DNA of 64,000 nucleotides from Pseudoprimorskyibacter insulae (GCF_900302505.1 NZ_OMOJ01000002.1:558001-622000), one strand, 5' to 3'. Counted from the stretch's first letter, positions 41,912-50,720 are shown. A program made the numbers and translations. The notes: generated from the letters alone by a model not told the origin.

Positions 41912-43489
41912 TCAGTAGCCTAGCGCGCAACCATCTTTGCGCGGGTCTGATGCCCCTTCCAACACACCGGATTCATGCAGGAAAATCGCCTGCGCGCCGC
42001 CGATTGGGCCCTCGGCCTCCACCACTTTGTGGCCAAGGCTGGCAAGTTCTGCTGCGACCTCGGGGCGGTATCCACGCTCGACCTTTAGCACACCATTTTC
42101 GGCAAAACTGCGGGCGCCATCGATGGCGGCTTGCGGGTCCATGCCGTAGGTTTCGATGTTCGAGATCAGGCGCGCATGGCCGTTCGGTTGGTACTGACCG
42201 CCCATCACACCAAAGGGCATAATCACCCGCCCGCCTTCACGCATCATGCCCGGAATGATCGTGTGCATGGGGCGTTTCCCGCCAGCCAATTCGTTCGGGT
42301 GACCCGGCTCCAACCGGAAGCCCGCGCCGCGGTTCTGGAACAGAATGCCGAACTTTTCCGACGCGATGCCAGAGCCGAAACTGTGGAAGATTGAATAGAT
42401 CAGCGACACCGCCATCCGGTCCTTATCGACGACCGTGATGTAGATCGTTTCCTTGTGAACCGATTCGGTTAGCGGCGCGGGATCGCCCATCGCGGCCTTC
42501 GGATTGATCAGTGCGGCCAAGGCATCGGCGGTTTCTTGCGACAACATATGCGCCACGCGCACGTTTTCATCAGGGTCGGCGATGATCCGGTTGCGGGCGT
42601 CATAGGCCAGCTTGGTCGCCTCAGCCTCAATATGCGCGCGTTCGGCCCCGAACGGGTCCATGCCTTTCAGATCGAACCGCGACAGGATGTTCAGAATCAG
42701 CAGCGCGGTCGCGCCTTGGCCGTTTGGCGGATGCTCCATCACCTCGCGGTTGCCATAGGTGCCACTGATTGGGATGGTTTGGGTACAAGCGGTGCCTGCG
42801 AAATCTTCTGCGCTGTGAACACCGCCAAGGGCGTTCAGCGTGGCCAGCATATCTTCAGCCACTTCGCCTTCGTAGAACGCGCTGCGCCCGTCTTTGGCGA
42901 TCCGGCGCAGCACTTCGGCCTGACCGGTCAGCGCGAATTTCTCGCCCGTGCGATAGGCTGCGCCACTGTTCAGATACCAATCACGCGCATGGCCTTGCAG
43001 CTGTTCGGTCGACCCGGCCCAGTCAAAGGCGACGCGCGGTGCGACGGGAACACCTTCATCGAAATAGCGGATGGCCGGGGCAAGGCTATCGGCGATCCCA
43101 AGGCGACCCCAACGGTCCGACATGGTGCAAAAGGCATCGACCGCGCCGGGAATCGTAACGGCGTGGGGCGACAGAATCGGCACTGTGCTATGGCCTTGGG
43201 CGCGCAGCATGTCAGCGGTGGCAGCAGCCGGGGCGCGGCCCGATCCGTTCATGCCAATCACGTCTTCGGTTCCCGCATGCGAGATAAGCGCAAAGCAATC
43301 GCCGCCGATTCCGGTCATTTGCGGTTCACATACGCCAAGCAGGACAGCCCCGGCGATCGCCGCGTCCATGGCATTGCCCCCGGATTTCAAAACGTCGATT
43401 GCGGCGGATGCGGCCAAAGGGTGCGAGGTCGCACACATGCCGTTTTCGGCCAGAACGGGTGATCGGCCGGGGAATTGGAAATCTCTCAA
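41912..43489 (-). CDS. ggt: Gamma-glutamyltransferase family protein
   Basis: 525 residues of the self-processing Ntn-hydrolase family. The autocleavage/catalytic Thr is in KETIYITVVDKDRMAVSLIY near residue 340; the small-subunit motif is NELAGGKRPMHTIIPGM. TTG 43489 is chosen because GAGGAG lies 6 bases before it and the protein then begins RDFQFPGRSPV as relatives do; the open frame to 43699 runs through a regulatory inverted repeat. It has no signal peptide, so it is probably cytoplasmic and closer to the YwrD/acylase-like branch than to secreted GGT. A perfect 14-bp inverted repeat lies upstream. Confidence 0.87.
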   Translation of the reverse strand: MRDFQFPGRSPVLAENGMCATSHPLAASAAIDVLKSGGNAMDAAIAGAVLLGVCEPQMTGIGGDCFALISHAGTEDVIGMNGSGRAPAAATADMLRAQGHSTVPILSPHAVTIPGAVDAFCTMSDRWGRLGIADSLAPAIRYFDEGVPVAPRVAFDWAGSTEQLQGHARDWYLNSGAAYRTGEKFALTGQAEVLRRIAKDGRSAFYEGEVAEDMLATLNALGGVHSAEDFAGTACTQTIPISGTYGNREVMEHPPNGQGATALLILNILSRFDLKGMDPFGAERAHIEAEATKLAYDARNRIIADPDENVRVAHMLSQETADALAALINPKAAMGDPAPLTESVHKETIYITVVDKDRMAVSLIYSIFHSFGSGIASEKFGILFQNRGAGFRLEPGHPNELAGGKRPMHTIIPGMMREGGRVIMPFGVMGGQYQPNGHARLISNIETYGMDPQAAIDGARSFAENGVLKVERGYRPEVAAELASLGHKVVEAEGPIGGAQAIFLHESGVLEGASDPRKDGCALGY

Positions 43490-43566
43490 GGGGGCTCCTC
43501 CTGTTTTGGCAGAGAATATTCCGCCAAGCCGGGCCGTCAATCTAACGATGTCGAAGGAGAGTAGTA

Positions 43567-43615
43567 CCTCGGCGTCACACACTGGGTGGGGGCTGTTAAA
43601 GGTGTGACGCCGAGG
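43567..43615. promoter_or_regulatory. 14-bp perfect inverted repeat upstream of ggt
   Basis: CCTCGGCGTCACAC at 43567-43580 and GTGTGACGCCGAGG at 43602-43615, a perfect 14-bp repeat with a 21-base spacer. It lies 78-126 bases upstream of the ggt start and 157 bases beyond the partner-switch kinase stop. It could be an operator pair, a leader hairpin of ggt, or a T-less terminator. Confidence 0.7.
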
Positions 43616-43772
43616 GAAGCCATATGCAGCTACAGGTACATGTATGCTGTTTGTTTCAGGCGGGATTACGGACTCAATGGGGCATGTTTGCGGCACCATG
43701 AATTTTTGGCGGGAAGGTGCGTAACTGTATGAAAATATGTTAAAAAAGTTCCAGTTTTGGGCAAAAGGAAAA

Positions 43773-44231
43773 TTAGTATCGTCGAAATGACAGGGTCCAT
43801 TCGTTGCTGGCAGCCCTTCGGCGATACTGAAATGCCGATGTGACGGTCTGAATCAGGTATAGGCCGAATCCACCTTCCGGCAGGTCACCGCCATTTTCAC
43901 CAAATCCGGGCAGCATCACGTTCTGCAAAAGCCCCGCAGGCATGGGTCGCCCGAAATCTTGCAGGTAGACGTTGATGTGCCGGGGGGTGCGGGCCACGGA
44001 CAACCCGATGCGGCCCAGTTCAGAGCCGCGATACCCATGTTCGGAAATATTGTTGATCGCCTCTGCCGAGGCGATCTGTAGGTTCGATGTCAGGTCGCCG
44101 CCAAACCTGTGCCGTTTCGCGATGGCCGAGATATGCGCCATCACTTTGGTCACTTTGGCGGGATGCGACAGGAAGGTCATGTTCAACAGCGGTATTTCGT
44201 ACCGATGCCGCGTGTGAATGTGCCTAGGCAT
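43773..44231 (-). CDS. RsbW-like anti-sigma / GHKL ATP-binding protein
   Basis: 152 residues of the small histidine-kinase-like ATPase (HATPase_c_2) fold used by anti-sigma kinases. The N-box is ASAEAINNISEHGY and the ATP-lid/G1 region is DFGRPMP...GGFGLYLIQTV. There is no phospho-acceptor domain. It follows a STAS-domain gene after 21 bases on the same strand, so the two form an RsbV/RsbW-type partner-switch pair. The partner sigma factor and PP2C phosphatase are not in the window. Confidence 0.87.
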   Translation of the reverse strand: MPRHIHTRHRYEIPLLNMTFLSHPAKVTKVMAHISAIAKRHRFGGDLTSNLQIASAEAINNISEHGYRGSELGRIGLSVARTPRHINVYLQDFGRPMPAGLLQNVMLPGFGENGGDLPEGGFGLYLIQTVTSAFQYRRRAASNEWTLSFRRY

Positions 44232-44252
44232 TGCCTGCTCTGCCCTGATGCG

Positions 44253-44591
44253 TCAGCCGGCGCGGGACTGTAGGGCAATGTCCAGATCAGGGTGAATGGT
44301 GAACACAGAATTCATGCGCGTCAGTTCGAAGACCTTGCGCACGGCGTCGTTCATTCCAGCAAGTTCCAGCGTTTGCTGGGCATCCAATTGTTTCATGGCA
44401 CCGACCACGGCGCCAAGGCCGCTTGAATCGATGAACGTGACCGGGGACAGGTCCAATACAAACCGGCCATGGCCACTGCGGGTGATTTCGCGCATCTGGT
44501 CCTTGAACTGAATGGCGACCGAGGCATCGATTCGCTGAGTGTTCACCGCGATGACATTGGTCAGACCGACACGACGGGACGTAAGGTTCAT
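44253..44591 (-). CDS. STAS-domain anti-sigma factor antagonist
   Basis: 112 residues. The phosphorylatable serine is in the conserved LSPVTFIDSSGLGAVVGA, as in RsbV/SpoIIAA. It would be phosphorylated by the adjacent kinase and, when unphosphorylated, sequester it. It is the first gene of the pair, divergent from the thiolase gene with about 91 bases between. Confidence 0.9.
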   Translation of the reverse strand: MNLTSRRVGLTNVIAVNTQRIDASVAIQFKDQMREITRSGHGRFVLDLSPVTFIDSSGLGAVVGAMKQLDAQQTLELAGMNDAVRKVFELTRMNSVFTIHPDLDIALQSRAG

Positions 44592-44682
44592 TGTTATTTT
44601 CCCTAATTGTTGCCCACCGGACGCTAGACGCCAAACCTTACCATTCGGTAAGACTGGCCTGAGTTTTCTGTGGGAGGAAAAA

Positions 44683-45855
44683 ATGCATCAGGTCGTCATC
44701 ACCGGCGCGTCGCGCACGGCTATGGGTGGGTTTCAGGGCGTCTTTAGCGAGGCGTCGGCCGCTGACTTGGGCGGTGCGGCCATCAAGAACGCCGTTGCGC
44801 AGGCAGGAAGCCCGCAGATCGACGAAGTGCTGATGGGCTGCGTTTTGCCCGCAGGTCAGGGCCAGGCCCCGGCGCGTCAGGCCGGGTTCGCGGGCGGGCT
44901 TTCGGATGCGGTGCCTGCAACCACGCTGAACAAGATGTGCGGATCCGGCATGAAGGCGGCGATGCTGGCCTTTGACCAGATCGCGCTTGGTCATTGCACC
45001 ACGATGATCGCGGGCGGGATGGAAAGCATGACCAACGCGCCGTATTTGCTTCCGAAGATGCGGGGCGGGGCGCGGATTGGTCATGGTCAGGTGATCGACC
45101 ACATGTTCCTTGATGGGCTTGAGGACGCCTATGACAAAGGCCGCCTGATGGGCACCTTTGCCGAAGATTGCGCCGAGGCTTTCCAGTTTACCCGCGAAGC
45201 CCAAGACGAATACGCGCTGCGGTCCCTGTCGAACGCGCTTGAGGCGCAGAAATCCGGGGCTTTTGATCAGGAGATCGTGCCGGTTACCGTGTCCAGCCGC
45301 CGCGGTGATACCGTGGTGAGTGAGGATGAACAGCCCGGCAATGCACGGCCTGAAAAGATCCCAACCCTGAAACCGGCTTTCCGCCGTGATGGCACGGTGA
45401 CGCCCGCCAATTCGTCCTCCATCTCGGACGGGGCGGCGGCCTTGGTTCTGACCACGGCCGAGGCAGCAGAGGCGGCGGGCCAGGCACCGCGCGCCCGCAT
45501 CCTTGGTCATGCCAGCTTTGCCCATGCTCCGGCGATGTTCCCGACGGCCCCGGTGCCTGCGGCGCGCAACTTGCTGGACCGGATTGGCTGGTCGGTGTCC
45601 GATGTCGATCTGTGGGAGGTGAATGAGGCCTTTGCCGTTGTGCCCATGGCCTTCATGCATGAAATGGGCCTGCCGCGTGACATCGTCAACGTGAACGGCG
45701 GAGCCTGCGCCTTGGGGCATCCCATCGGGGCGTCGGGTGCGCGGATCATCGTGACTTTGCTGAACGCGCTGGAAAAGCGGGGGCTGAAGCGCGGGGTGGC
45801 TGCGATCTGTATCGGCGGCGGCGAAGGCACGGCCATCGCGATTGAGCGGCCTTGA
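44683..45855 (+). CDS. Acetyl-CoA C-acetyltransferase (thiolase)
   Basis: 390 residues. Start ATG 44683 (MHQVVITGASRT) follows GGGAGGAA; the open frame to 44539 is not family sequence. The acyl-accepting Cys is in NKMCGSGMKAAM, the His in NGGACALGHPIGASGAR and the second Cys in AICIGGGEGTAIAIE. Length and motifs match degradative/biosynthetic thiolase II. No phaB or other pathway genes are adjacent, so whether it serves polyhydroxybutyrate, ketone bodies or amino-acid breakdown is unclear. Confidence 0.94.
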   Translation: MHQVVITGASRTAMGGFQGVFSEASAADLGGAAIKNAVAQAGSPQIDEVLMGCVLPAGQGQAPARQAGFAGGLSDAVPATTLNKMCGSGMKAAMLAFDQIALGHCTTMIAGGMESMTNAPYLLPKMRGGARIGHGQVIDHMFLDGLEDAYDKGRLMGTFAEDCAEAFQFTREAQDEYALRSLSNALEAQKSGAFDQEIVPVTVSSRRGDTVVSEDEQPGNARPEKIPTLKPAFRRDGTVTPANSSSISDGAAALVLTTAEAAEAAGQAPRARILGHASFAHAPAMFPTAPVPAARNLLDRIGWSVSDVDLWEVNEAFAVVPMAFMHEMGLPRDIVNVNGGACALGHPIGASGARIIVTLLNALEKRGLKRGVAAICIGGGEGTAIAIERP

Positions 45856-45925
45856 CGCCCAACGGTCAGGCCCATAGCACCAGACGGGCGCGGCATCATC
45901 GCGCCCGCAACAAAGGCATTTTCGC

Positions 45926-46384
45926 GTGACGACTGACTATTCCGAACTGGCGAACACCATTCGCGCCCTGACCCATGGTGAGACCGACACGGTTGCCCTG
46001 ATGGCCACCGTCGCCTGCGAAGTGCATCACAGTGACGACCGGTTTGACTGGACCGGGTTTTACCGTGTCACGGCGCCTGAGGTGCTGAAGATCGGGCCCT
46101 ATCAGGGCGGGCACGGGTGCTTGGTCATTCCGTTTTCCAAGGGGGTCTGCGGGGCCTGCGCCACGCAGAAGCGCGTGCAATTGGTTGGGGATGTTGAGGC
46201 CTTCCCCGGCCATATCGCCTGTTCTTCTTCGACCCGGTCAGAACTGGTTCTGCCGGTGGTGAGTGGCGACGGCACACTGCTTGGTGTGTTCGACATTGAT
46301 AGCAATCAGCCTGATGCCTTCACGGAAAGGGATGCCGAGGCATTGACCGCCATTCTGAATGAGGTCTTTGCCCATGCCCGCTAA
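45926..46384 (+). CDS. msrC: Free methionine-(R)-sulfoxide reductase (GAF domain)
   Basis: 152 residues, GAF-fold fRMsr (YebR) that repairs free Met-R-sulfoxide. The three family cysteines are present: HGCLVIPF, GVCGACA and HIACSSSTRSE. The DWTGFYR start motif and SELVLPV are also there. The start is GTG 45926. It lies 71 bases after the thiolase and 12 bases before a LysE gene, so it may be co-transcribed with the latter. Confidence 0.9.
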   Translation: MTTDYSELANTIRALTHGETDTVALMATVACEVHHSDDRFDWTGFYRVTAPEVLKIGPYQGGHGCLVIPFSKGVCGACATQKRVQLVGDVEAFPGHIACSSSTRSELVLPVVSGDGTLLGVFDIDSNQPDAFTERDAEALTAILNEVFAHAR

Positions 46385-46396
46385 GGACCGCCGCGC

Positions 46397-47020
46397 ATGA
46401 GCTTTGAGGCTTGGACCGTTTTTGCCCTGTTCTGGGTGCTGTTTGTCACCTCGCCGGGGCCGAATGCGGTGAACTGCATTCAAAACGGCATGACCTTTGG
46501 GTTCTTTCGGTCGCTTTGGGGCGTTCTGGGGATTCTGACGCAGGCGCTGTTGTTTCTTGTGCTGTCGGCCGCTGGGATCACCGCGCTGATTGCGGCCTCG
46601 CCCACGGGGTTTCTGATTGCCAAGATCGTCGGGGCCGGGTTTCTGATTTTCACCGGCATTCGCAACTGGATCGCGGCCCGCAAACCGCTTGCCGGGGCCA
46701 GCCCGGCCAATGGGCGGTCGATCTACGGGCGGGCCTTTATGGTGGCCACGATCAACCCGAAATCCGTGGCGGGGTATCTGGCGGCCTTTTCGCAATTCGT
46801 GCAACCCGATGTGCCGATCATGGCGCAGATGTCGGCCATCGTGCCGACCGCGCTGACGATTACTGCGCTAAGCTATTGCGGCTATACTGCACTTGGGGCC
46901 TTTCTTGGCCGGTTGGCGCTTGGGGCGGTTGGCAACCTGATCGTGCGCCGGGTGCTGGCGCTTTGCTTTGTGGTCTATGGCGTGCTGCTGGGGGCAAGCG
47001 CACTGCCGGGCCGTGGCTGA
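46397..47020 (+). CDS. LysE-family translocator
   Basis: 207-residue membrane protein with about six hydrophobic helices and the LysE/RhtB start FVTSPGPNAVNCIQNGMTFG. This is the second LysE homologue in the window and differs clearly from that at 31789-32385. It follows msrC closely. The exported solute is unknown. Confidence 0.9.
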   Translation: MSFEAWTVFALFWVLFVTSPGPNAVNCIQNGMTFGFFRSLWGVLGILTQALLFLVLSAAGITALIAASPTGFLIAKIVGAGFLIFTGIRNWIAARKPLAGASPANGRSIYGRAFMVATINPKSVAGYLAAFSQFVQPDVPIMAQMSAIVPTALTITALSYCGYTALGAFLGRLALGAVGNLIVRRVLALCFVVYGVLLGASALPGRG

Positions 47021-47060
47021 GGCTTGCCTCTTGGCGCGGCATTTGACATGAGCGTGAGCC

Positions 47061-47705
47061 ATGAGTTCTGACTATGCCCCGCCAAACGATCCGCTAGAGA
47101 TCCTGCACGCCGATCATGAGATTCTGGTGGTCAACAAACCTGACGGTTTGCTGTCCGTGCCGGGCAAAGGCGAACATCTGGCCGATTGCCTGATCGCGCG
47201 GGTGCAGGAGGCCTTTCCGCAGGCGCTGTTGGTGCATCGGTTGGACCGCGATACCTCGGGCGTTATGGTCTTTGGTCTGACGCCCCATGCGCAGCGGCAC
47301 CTTGGTTTGCAGTTTGAAAAACGCCAGACCCGCAAGGTCTATGTGGCGCGGGTGCATGGGCGGTTGGAGCCGAAATCCGGCACGATTGATCTGCCGTTGA
47401 TCGTGGATTGGCCGAACCGGCCGCGCCAGATGGTGGACCACGACAATGGCAAGCAAGCAGTGACCGATTACAAGGTGGTCAAAACCTCGGACGTGGAAAG
47501 CCGTGTGCGCTTGATGCCCAAGACCGGGCGGAGCCATCAGCTGCGTGTACATATGCTGGCGCTTGGGCATCCGATCCTGGGCGATCCGCTATATTCGGAA
47601 GACCATGCCGATTTCCCCCGTATGATGCTGCATTCTGAGGAATTGCGCTTGCGTCACCCGGATGGCGGTTTGGGCATGAGTTTCCGCGCCAAAGCGCCGT
47701 TCTGA
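47061..47705 (+). CDS. RluA-family pseudouridine synthase
   Basis: 214 residues. The catalytic Asp lies in the signature HRLDRDTSGVMVFGLT; the N-terminal strand ILVVNKPDGLLSVPG and the late MPKTGRSHQLRVHMLALGHP are standard. No S4 RNA-binding domain is present and length is short, as in RluA proper (23S 746 and tRNA 32). The specific target base is not proved by sequence. Confidence 0.92.
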   Translation: MSSDYAPPNDPLEILHADHEILVVNKPDGLLSVPGKGEHLADCLIARVQEAFPQALLVHRLDRDTSGVMVFGLTPHAQRHLGLQFEKRQTRKVYVARVHGRLEPKSGTIDLPLIVDWPNRPRQMVDHDNGKQAVTDYKVVKTSDVESRVRLMPKTGRSHQLRVHMLALGHPILGDPLYSEDHADFPRMMLHSEELRLRHPDGGLGMSFRAKAPF

Positions 47706-47931
47706 TTTGGTAATCCAGCGGTGCGCCGCTGTCGCGCCGCTCTTTGGGAGCTTGGCCTTGCGGCCAAGCGGCTAGGGGCGTTGCCCCTCTGGGGCCTTCG
47801 GCCCCATTCACCCCGCGTATTTGTCAAAGAGAAGAAGCAGGGGGGCTGTGTTCTGCCGCTGACGTGGCGTTTTTGTTTTCTGTCCCTCCGTTCCTTTGTT
47901 TGGTGGTCGGAACAAATAAGGAGGACGTGCC
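47706..47931. other. Multi-hairpin intergenic element
   Basis: 226 bases between the pseudouridine synthase and thioesterase genes. Three consecutive perfect hairpins are CTTGGCC-TTGC-GGCCAAG (47751-47768), GGGGC-GTT-GCCCC (47775-47787) and GGGGCC-TTC-GGCCCC (47791-47805). They are followed by CCCCGCGTATTTGTCAAAGA. The hairpin-plus-CCCCGCGTATTT pattern resembles a dispersed extragenic repeat I associate with Rhodobacterales, but only one copy occurs here. It probably ends transcription and provides the next promoter. Confidence 0.6.
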
Positions 47932-48405
47932 GTGGTTGAGGTGGCAGAGCAGGTAAGCGTTTTGGATTTTGGCCGGGTGGCCAAGATGACCGGGCTTGAG
48001 GTGTTTCAGGCGATGATGGCGGGCGAGATGCTGCCGCCACCGCTGTCGGCGCAGATCCCGATGGCGATGACCGAGGTGTCGGAAGGGCGGGTTGTGTGGA
48101 CGACCCGCGCACCGGAGTGGTTCATCAATCCGATGGGGCAGGTGCATGGTGGTTTTGCCATGACCTTGATCGACAGCGCCTGCGGCTGTGCGGTGCATTC
48201 AGCGCTGCCCGCGGGCAAGGCCTATACAACGATTGAGACCAAGGTGAACATGACACGGGCCGCCCCGCGTGGTGAGGACATGCGCGCCGAAGGGGTGCTG
48301 ATTACGATGGGGAGCCGGGTGGCCACATCTGAGGCCAAGATCTATGACCAGAAAGGCAGGGTGGTGGCCTTCGGCACCTCGACCTGCCTTGTGTTCGACA
48401 TGTAA
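47932..48405 (+). CDS. PaaI-family hotdog thioesterase
   Basis: 157 residues with the hotdog-fold core GQVHGGFAMTLIDSACGCAV (HGG motif) followed by TTIETKVNMTRAAP. GTG 47932 has AAGGAGG at 8 bases. It likely hydrolyses an acyl- or aryl-CoA. It converges on the aldehyde dehydrogenase gene. Confidence 0.88.
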   Translation: MVEVAEQVSVLDFGRVAKMTGLEVFQAMMAGEMLPPPLSAQIPMAMTEVSEGRVVWTTRAPEWFINPMGQVHGGFAMTLIDSACGCAVHSALPAGKAYTTIETKVNMTRAAPRGEDMRAEGVLITMGSRVATSEAKIYDQKGRVVAFGTSTCLVFDM

Positions 48406-48442
48406 TGGGGTGCCCCGGCCCGTGTGGACCGGGGCGATTTGT

Positions 48443-49888
48443 TTATGCGTCTTCGGGCGACCAGGCAGAAATGGCTTTGACTTCGAGGAAGTCTTCGAGG
48501 CCAAACACGCCGCCTTCGCGGCCATTGCCCGATTGCTTCATCCCGCCGAAGGGCGAGCCAGCGCCGCGCGGCACGCCGTTCATCTCAACCATGCCGGAGC
48601 GCAGAACGCGGGCCAGTCGGTTGCGGCGGGCGCCGTCTGCGGATTGGACGTAGTTCGTCAGGCCGTAGGGCGTATCGTTGGCGATGGCGATTGCCTGTTC
48701 TTCGGTGTCGAACTTCATGATCGACAGGACCGGGCCAAAGATTTCTTCGTTTGCGATGGTCATATCCGGGGTCACGTCGGCAAAGACGGTGGGACGGACA
48801 TAGAAGCCTTTGTTCAGGCCCTCGGGGCGGCCCACGCCGCCGGCGACCAGACGCGCGCCTTCGTCGATGCCCTTCTGGATCAGATCCTGGATCTTGTTCC
48901 ACTGGGTTTCATTGACCACCGGCCCGATGTGGCGACCTTCTTCCGAGGCGGGGCCAACGGTGACTTTGGCGGCGGCTTCGGCGGCGGCATCAACGGCCTG
49001 ATCGTAGATCGAGGCCTCAACCATCATGCGGCTGGGCGCGTTACAGGACTGGCCCGAGTTCTGCATCATGTGCAGAACGCCGCGCTTGACGGCTTTTTCA
49101 TCGGCGTCTGCGAAGATCAGGTTCGCGCCTTTGCCGCCCAGTTCAAGGTGGACCTTTTTCAGCGTGTCGGCAGCCGCCTTTGAAATCAGCTTGCCCGCGC
49201 GGGTCGAGCCGGTGAAGCTGACCATGTCCACGTCTTTGTGGCTGGACAGCTGCGAGCCGACGCCCACGCCGTCGCCGTTGACCAGGTTGAACACGCCTTT
49301 GGGGAAGCCGGCCTCATCCATCATTTCAGCGAAGAGGATGGCGTTCAGGGGGCTTTCTTCGGACGGTTTCAGAATCATCGTGCAGCCCGCGATGGCCGCT
49401 GCGATCACCTTGAGCGTCACCTGGTTCATCGGCCAGTTCCACGGGGTGATCAGGGCGCAGACGCCGACACCTTCAAACCGGATCAGATCGTTCGGCGCGT
49501 GATCGCCAAGGGGGCGTTCGAACGTGAAGGTTTTCGCGGCGGTCAGGAAGTTTTTGATGTGGTAATAGCCTGCGCCCCATTGCGAACTGCGCGACAGGTC
49601 AATCGGTGCGCCCATCTCAAGGCTCATCGCCTGCGCCATTTCCTCGGCGCGGGTTTTGTAGATTGCGGCCAGTTTTTCGACCAGAGCGATACGCTCTTCG
49701 ACTGGCGTCATCATCCACGCAGGAAACGCGGCCTTGGCGGCGGCGACGGCGGCGTCGGTATCCGCTTGCCCGCCAAGCGAAATCACCGCGCAGGGTTCCT
49801 CGGTGGAGGGGTTGATGACCTGATGGTCGCGCCCGTCGATCGGATCGACCCAAGCGCCGTTGATATAGAATTGACGTTTCTCAATCAT
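48443..49888 (-). CDS. NAD(P)+-dependent aldehyde dehydrogenase
   Basis: 481 residues. The general base Glu is in LELGGKGANLIFADAD, the nucleophile Cys in NSGQSCNAPSRM, and the Asn in ITPWNWPMNQVTLK. EEIFGPVLSIMKFDTEEQA and the C-terminal GGMKQSGNGREGGVFGLEDF are typical of the broad ALDH family (4-hydroxymuconic/betaine-aldehyde-like group). ATG 49888 follows GGGAGG at 6 bases; the frame to 49972 is through the leader. The leader contains a terminator-like hairpin. The physiological aldehyde is unknown. Confidence 0.93.
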   Translation of the reverse strand: MIEKRQFYINGAWVDPIDGRDHQVINPSTEEPCAVISLGGQADTDAAVAAAKAAFPAWMMTPVEERIALVEKLAAIYKTRAEEMAQAMSLEMGAPIDLSRSSQWGAGYYHIKNFLTAAKTFTFERPLGDHAPNDLIRFEGVGVCALITPWNWPMNQVTLKVIAAAIAGCTMILKPSEESPLNAILFAEMMDEAGFPKGVFNLVNGDGVGVGSQLSSHKDVDMVSFTGSTRAGKLISKAAADTLKKVHLELGGKGANLIFADADEKAVKRGVLHMMQNSGQSCNAPSRMMVEASIYDQAVDAAAEAAAKVTVGPASEEGRHIGPVVNETQWNKIQDLIQKGIDEGARLVAGGVGRPEGLNKGFYVRPTVFADVTPDMTIANEEIFGPVLSIMKFDTEEQAIAIANDTPYGLTNYVQSADGARRNRLARVLRSGMVEMNGVPRGAGSPFGGMKQSGNGREGGVFGLEDFLEVKAISAWSPEDA

Positions 49889-49910
49889 GGCTAGCCTCCC
49901 AGCTGTCTGG

Positions 49911-49933
49911 AAAAACCCGACCACACGGTCGGG
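49911..49933 (-). terminator. Intrinsic-terminator-like hairpin in the aldehyde dehydrogenase leader
   Basis: Reading the - strand, CCCGACC (49933-49927) pairs with GGTCGGG (49922-49916) across GTGT, followed by TTTTT (49915-49911). It lies 23 bases before the ATG at 49888, on the same strand as the gene, with no upstream - strand gene to end. It may act as an attenuator. Confidence 0.7.
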
Positions 49934-50044
49934 GTTTAAGGGCACTCTGTCACTCGGCTGCGGAACGTGCAAGATGGGCTTGGAAACGAGTCATCACGAC
50001 CCTACGTCGCATGGTGACCTGCAATACCCTAAAAGGAGGAACCC

Positions 50045-50698
50045 ATGGGCCTGCGCATCAATGACACCATCCCGAATCTGACCGTTGAGACCGATCACGG
50101 CACCCTGTCGCTGCATGATTGGATCGGCGATAGCTGGGCGATTCTGTTTTCGCACCCCAAAGACTTTACGCCGGTCTGCACGACCGAATTCGGCGCCGTG
50201 GCACAATTGGCGGCAGAATGGGAAAAGCGCGGCACAAAGGTGATGGGCATTTCCGTTGATAGCGCCGAGGACCACAAGAAGTGGAAGGGCGATATCGAAT
50301 CCTTCGCCGGTCAGCCCGCTGGCTTCCCGATCATCGCCGACACCGATCTGGCCGTGGCCAAAGCTTTCGACATGCTGCCCGCTGAGGCTTATCTGCCCGA
50401 TGGCCGTACCCCGGCAGACACCGCGACTGTGCGGTCGGTGTTCATCGTTGCGCCGAACAAGAAACTGCAGCTGACCATGACCTATCCGATGTCGGTGGGC
50501 CGCAACTTTGCCGAAGTGCTGCGCGCGCTGGACGGTTTGCAGCGCACCTTTGGTCAGCCGCTGGCCACACCGGCGAACTGGCAGACCGGTCAGGACGTGA
50601 TCGTTGCGCTGTCGCTGGATGATGCGGCGGCGTCTGAAAAATACGGCGATCTGGACAAGAAACTGCCCTACCTGCGCTTTGCCAAAAACCCGGCCTAA
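50045..50698 (+). CDS. 1-Cys peroxiredoxin (Prx6 type)
   Basis: 217 residues, reduces hydrogen and alkyl peroxides. The peroxidatic Cys is in HPKDFTPVCTTEFGAVAQ near residue 45; the distal Arg region is DTATVRSVFIV. A C-terminal dimerisation domain of the Prx6 kind is present (NWQTGQDVIVALSL, YLRFAKNP). No resolving Cys is evident. ATG 50045 follows AAAAGGAGG. A perfect terminator lies downstream. Confidence 0.94.
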   Translation: MGLRINDTIPNLTVETDHGTLSLHDWIGDSWAILFSHPKDFTPVCTTEFGAVAQLAAEWEKRGTKVMGISVDSAEDHKKWKGDIESFAGQPAGFPIIADTDLAVAKAFDMLPAEAYLPDGRTPADTATVRSVFIVAPNKKLQLTMTYPMSVGRNFAEVLRALDGLQRTFGQPLATPANWQTGQDVIVALSLDDAAASEKYGDLDKKLPYLRFAKNPA

Positions 50699-50720
50699 GT
50701 GGTAGCCCTTGGACCTTGGA

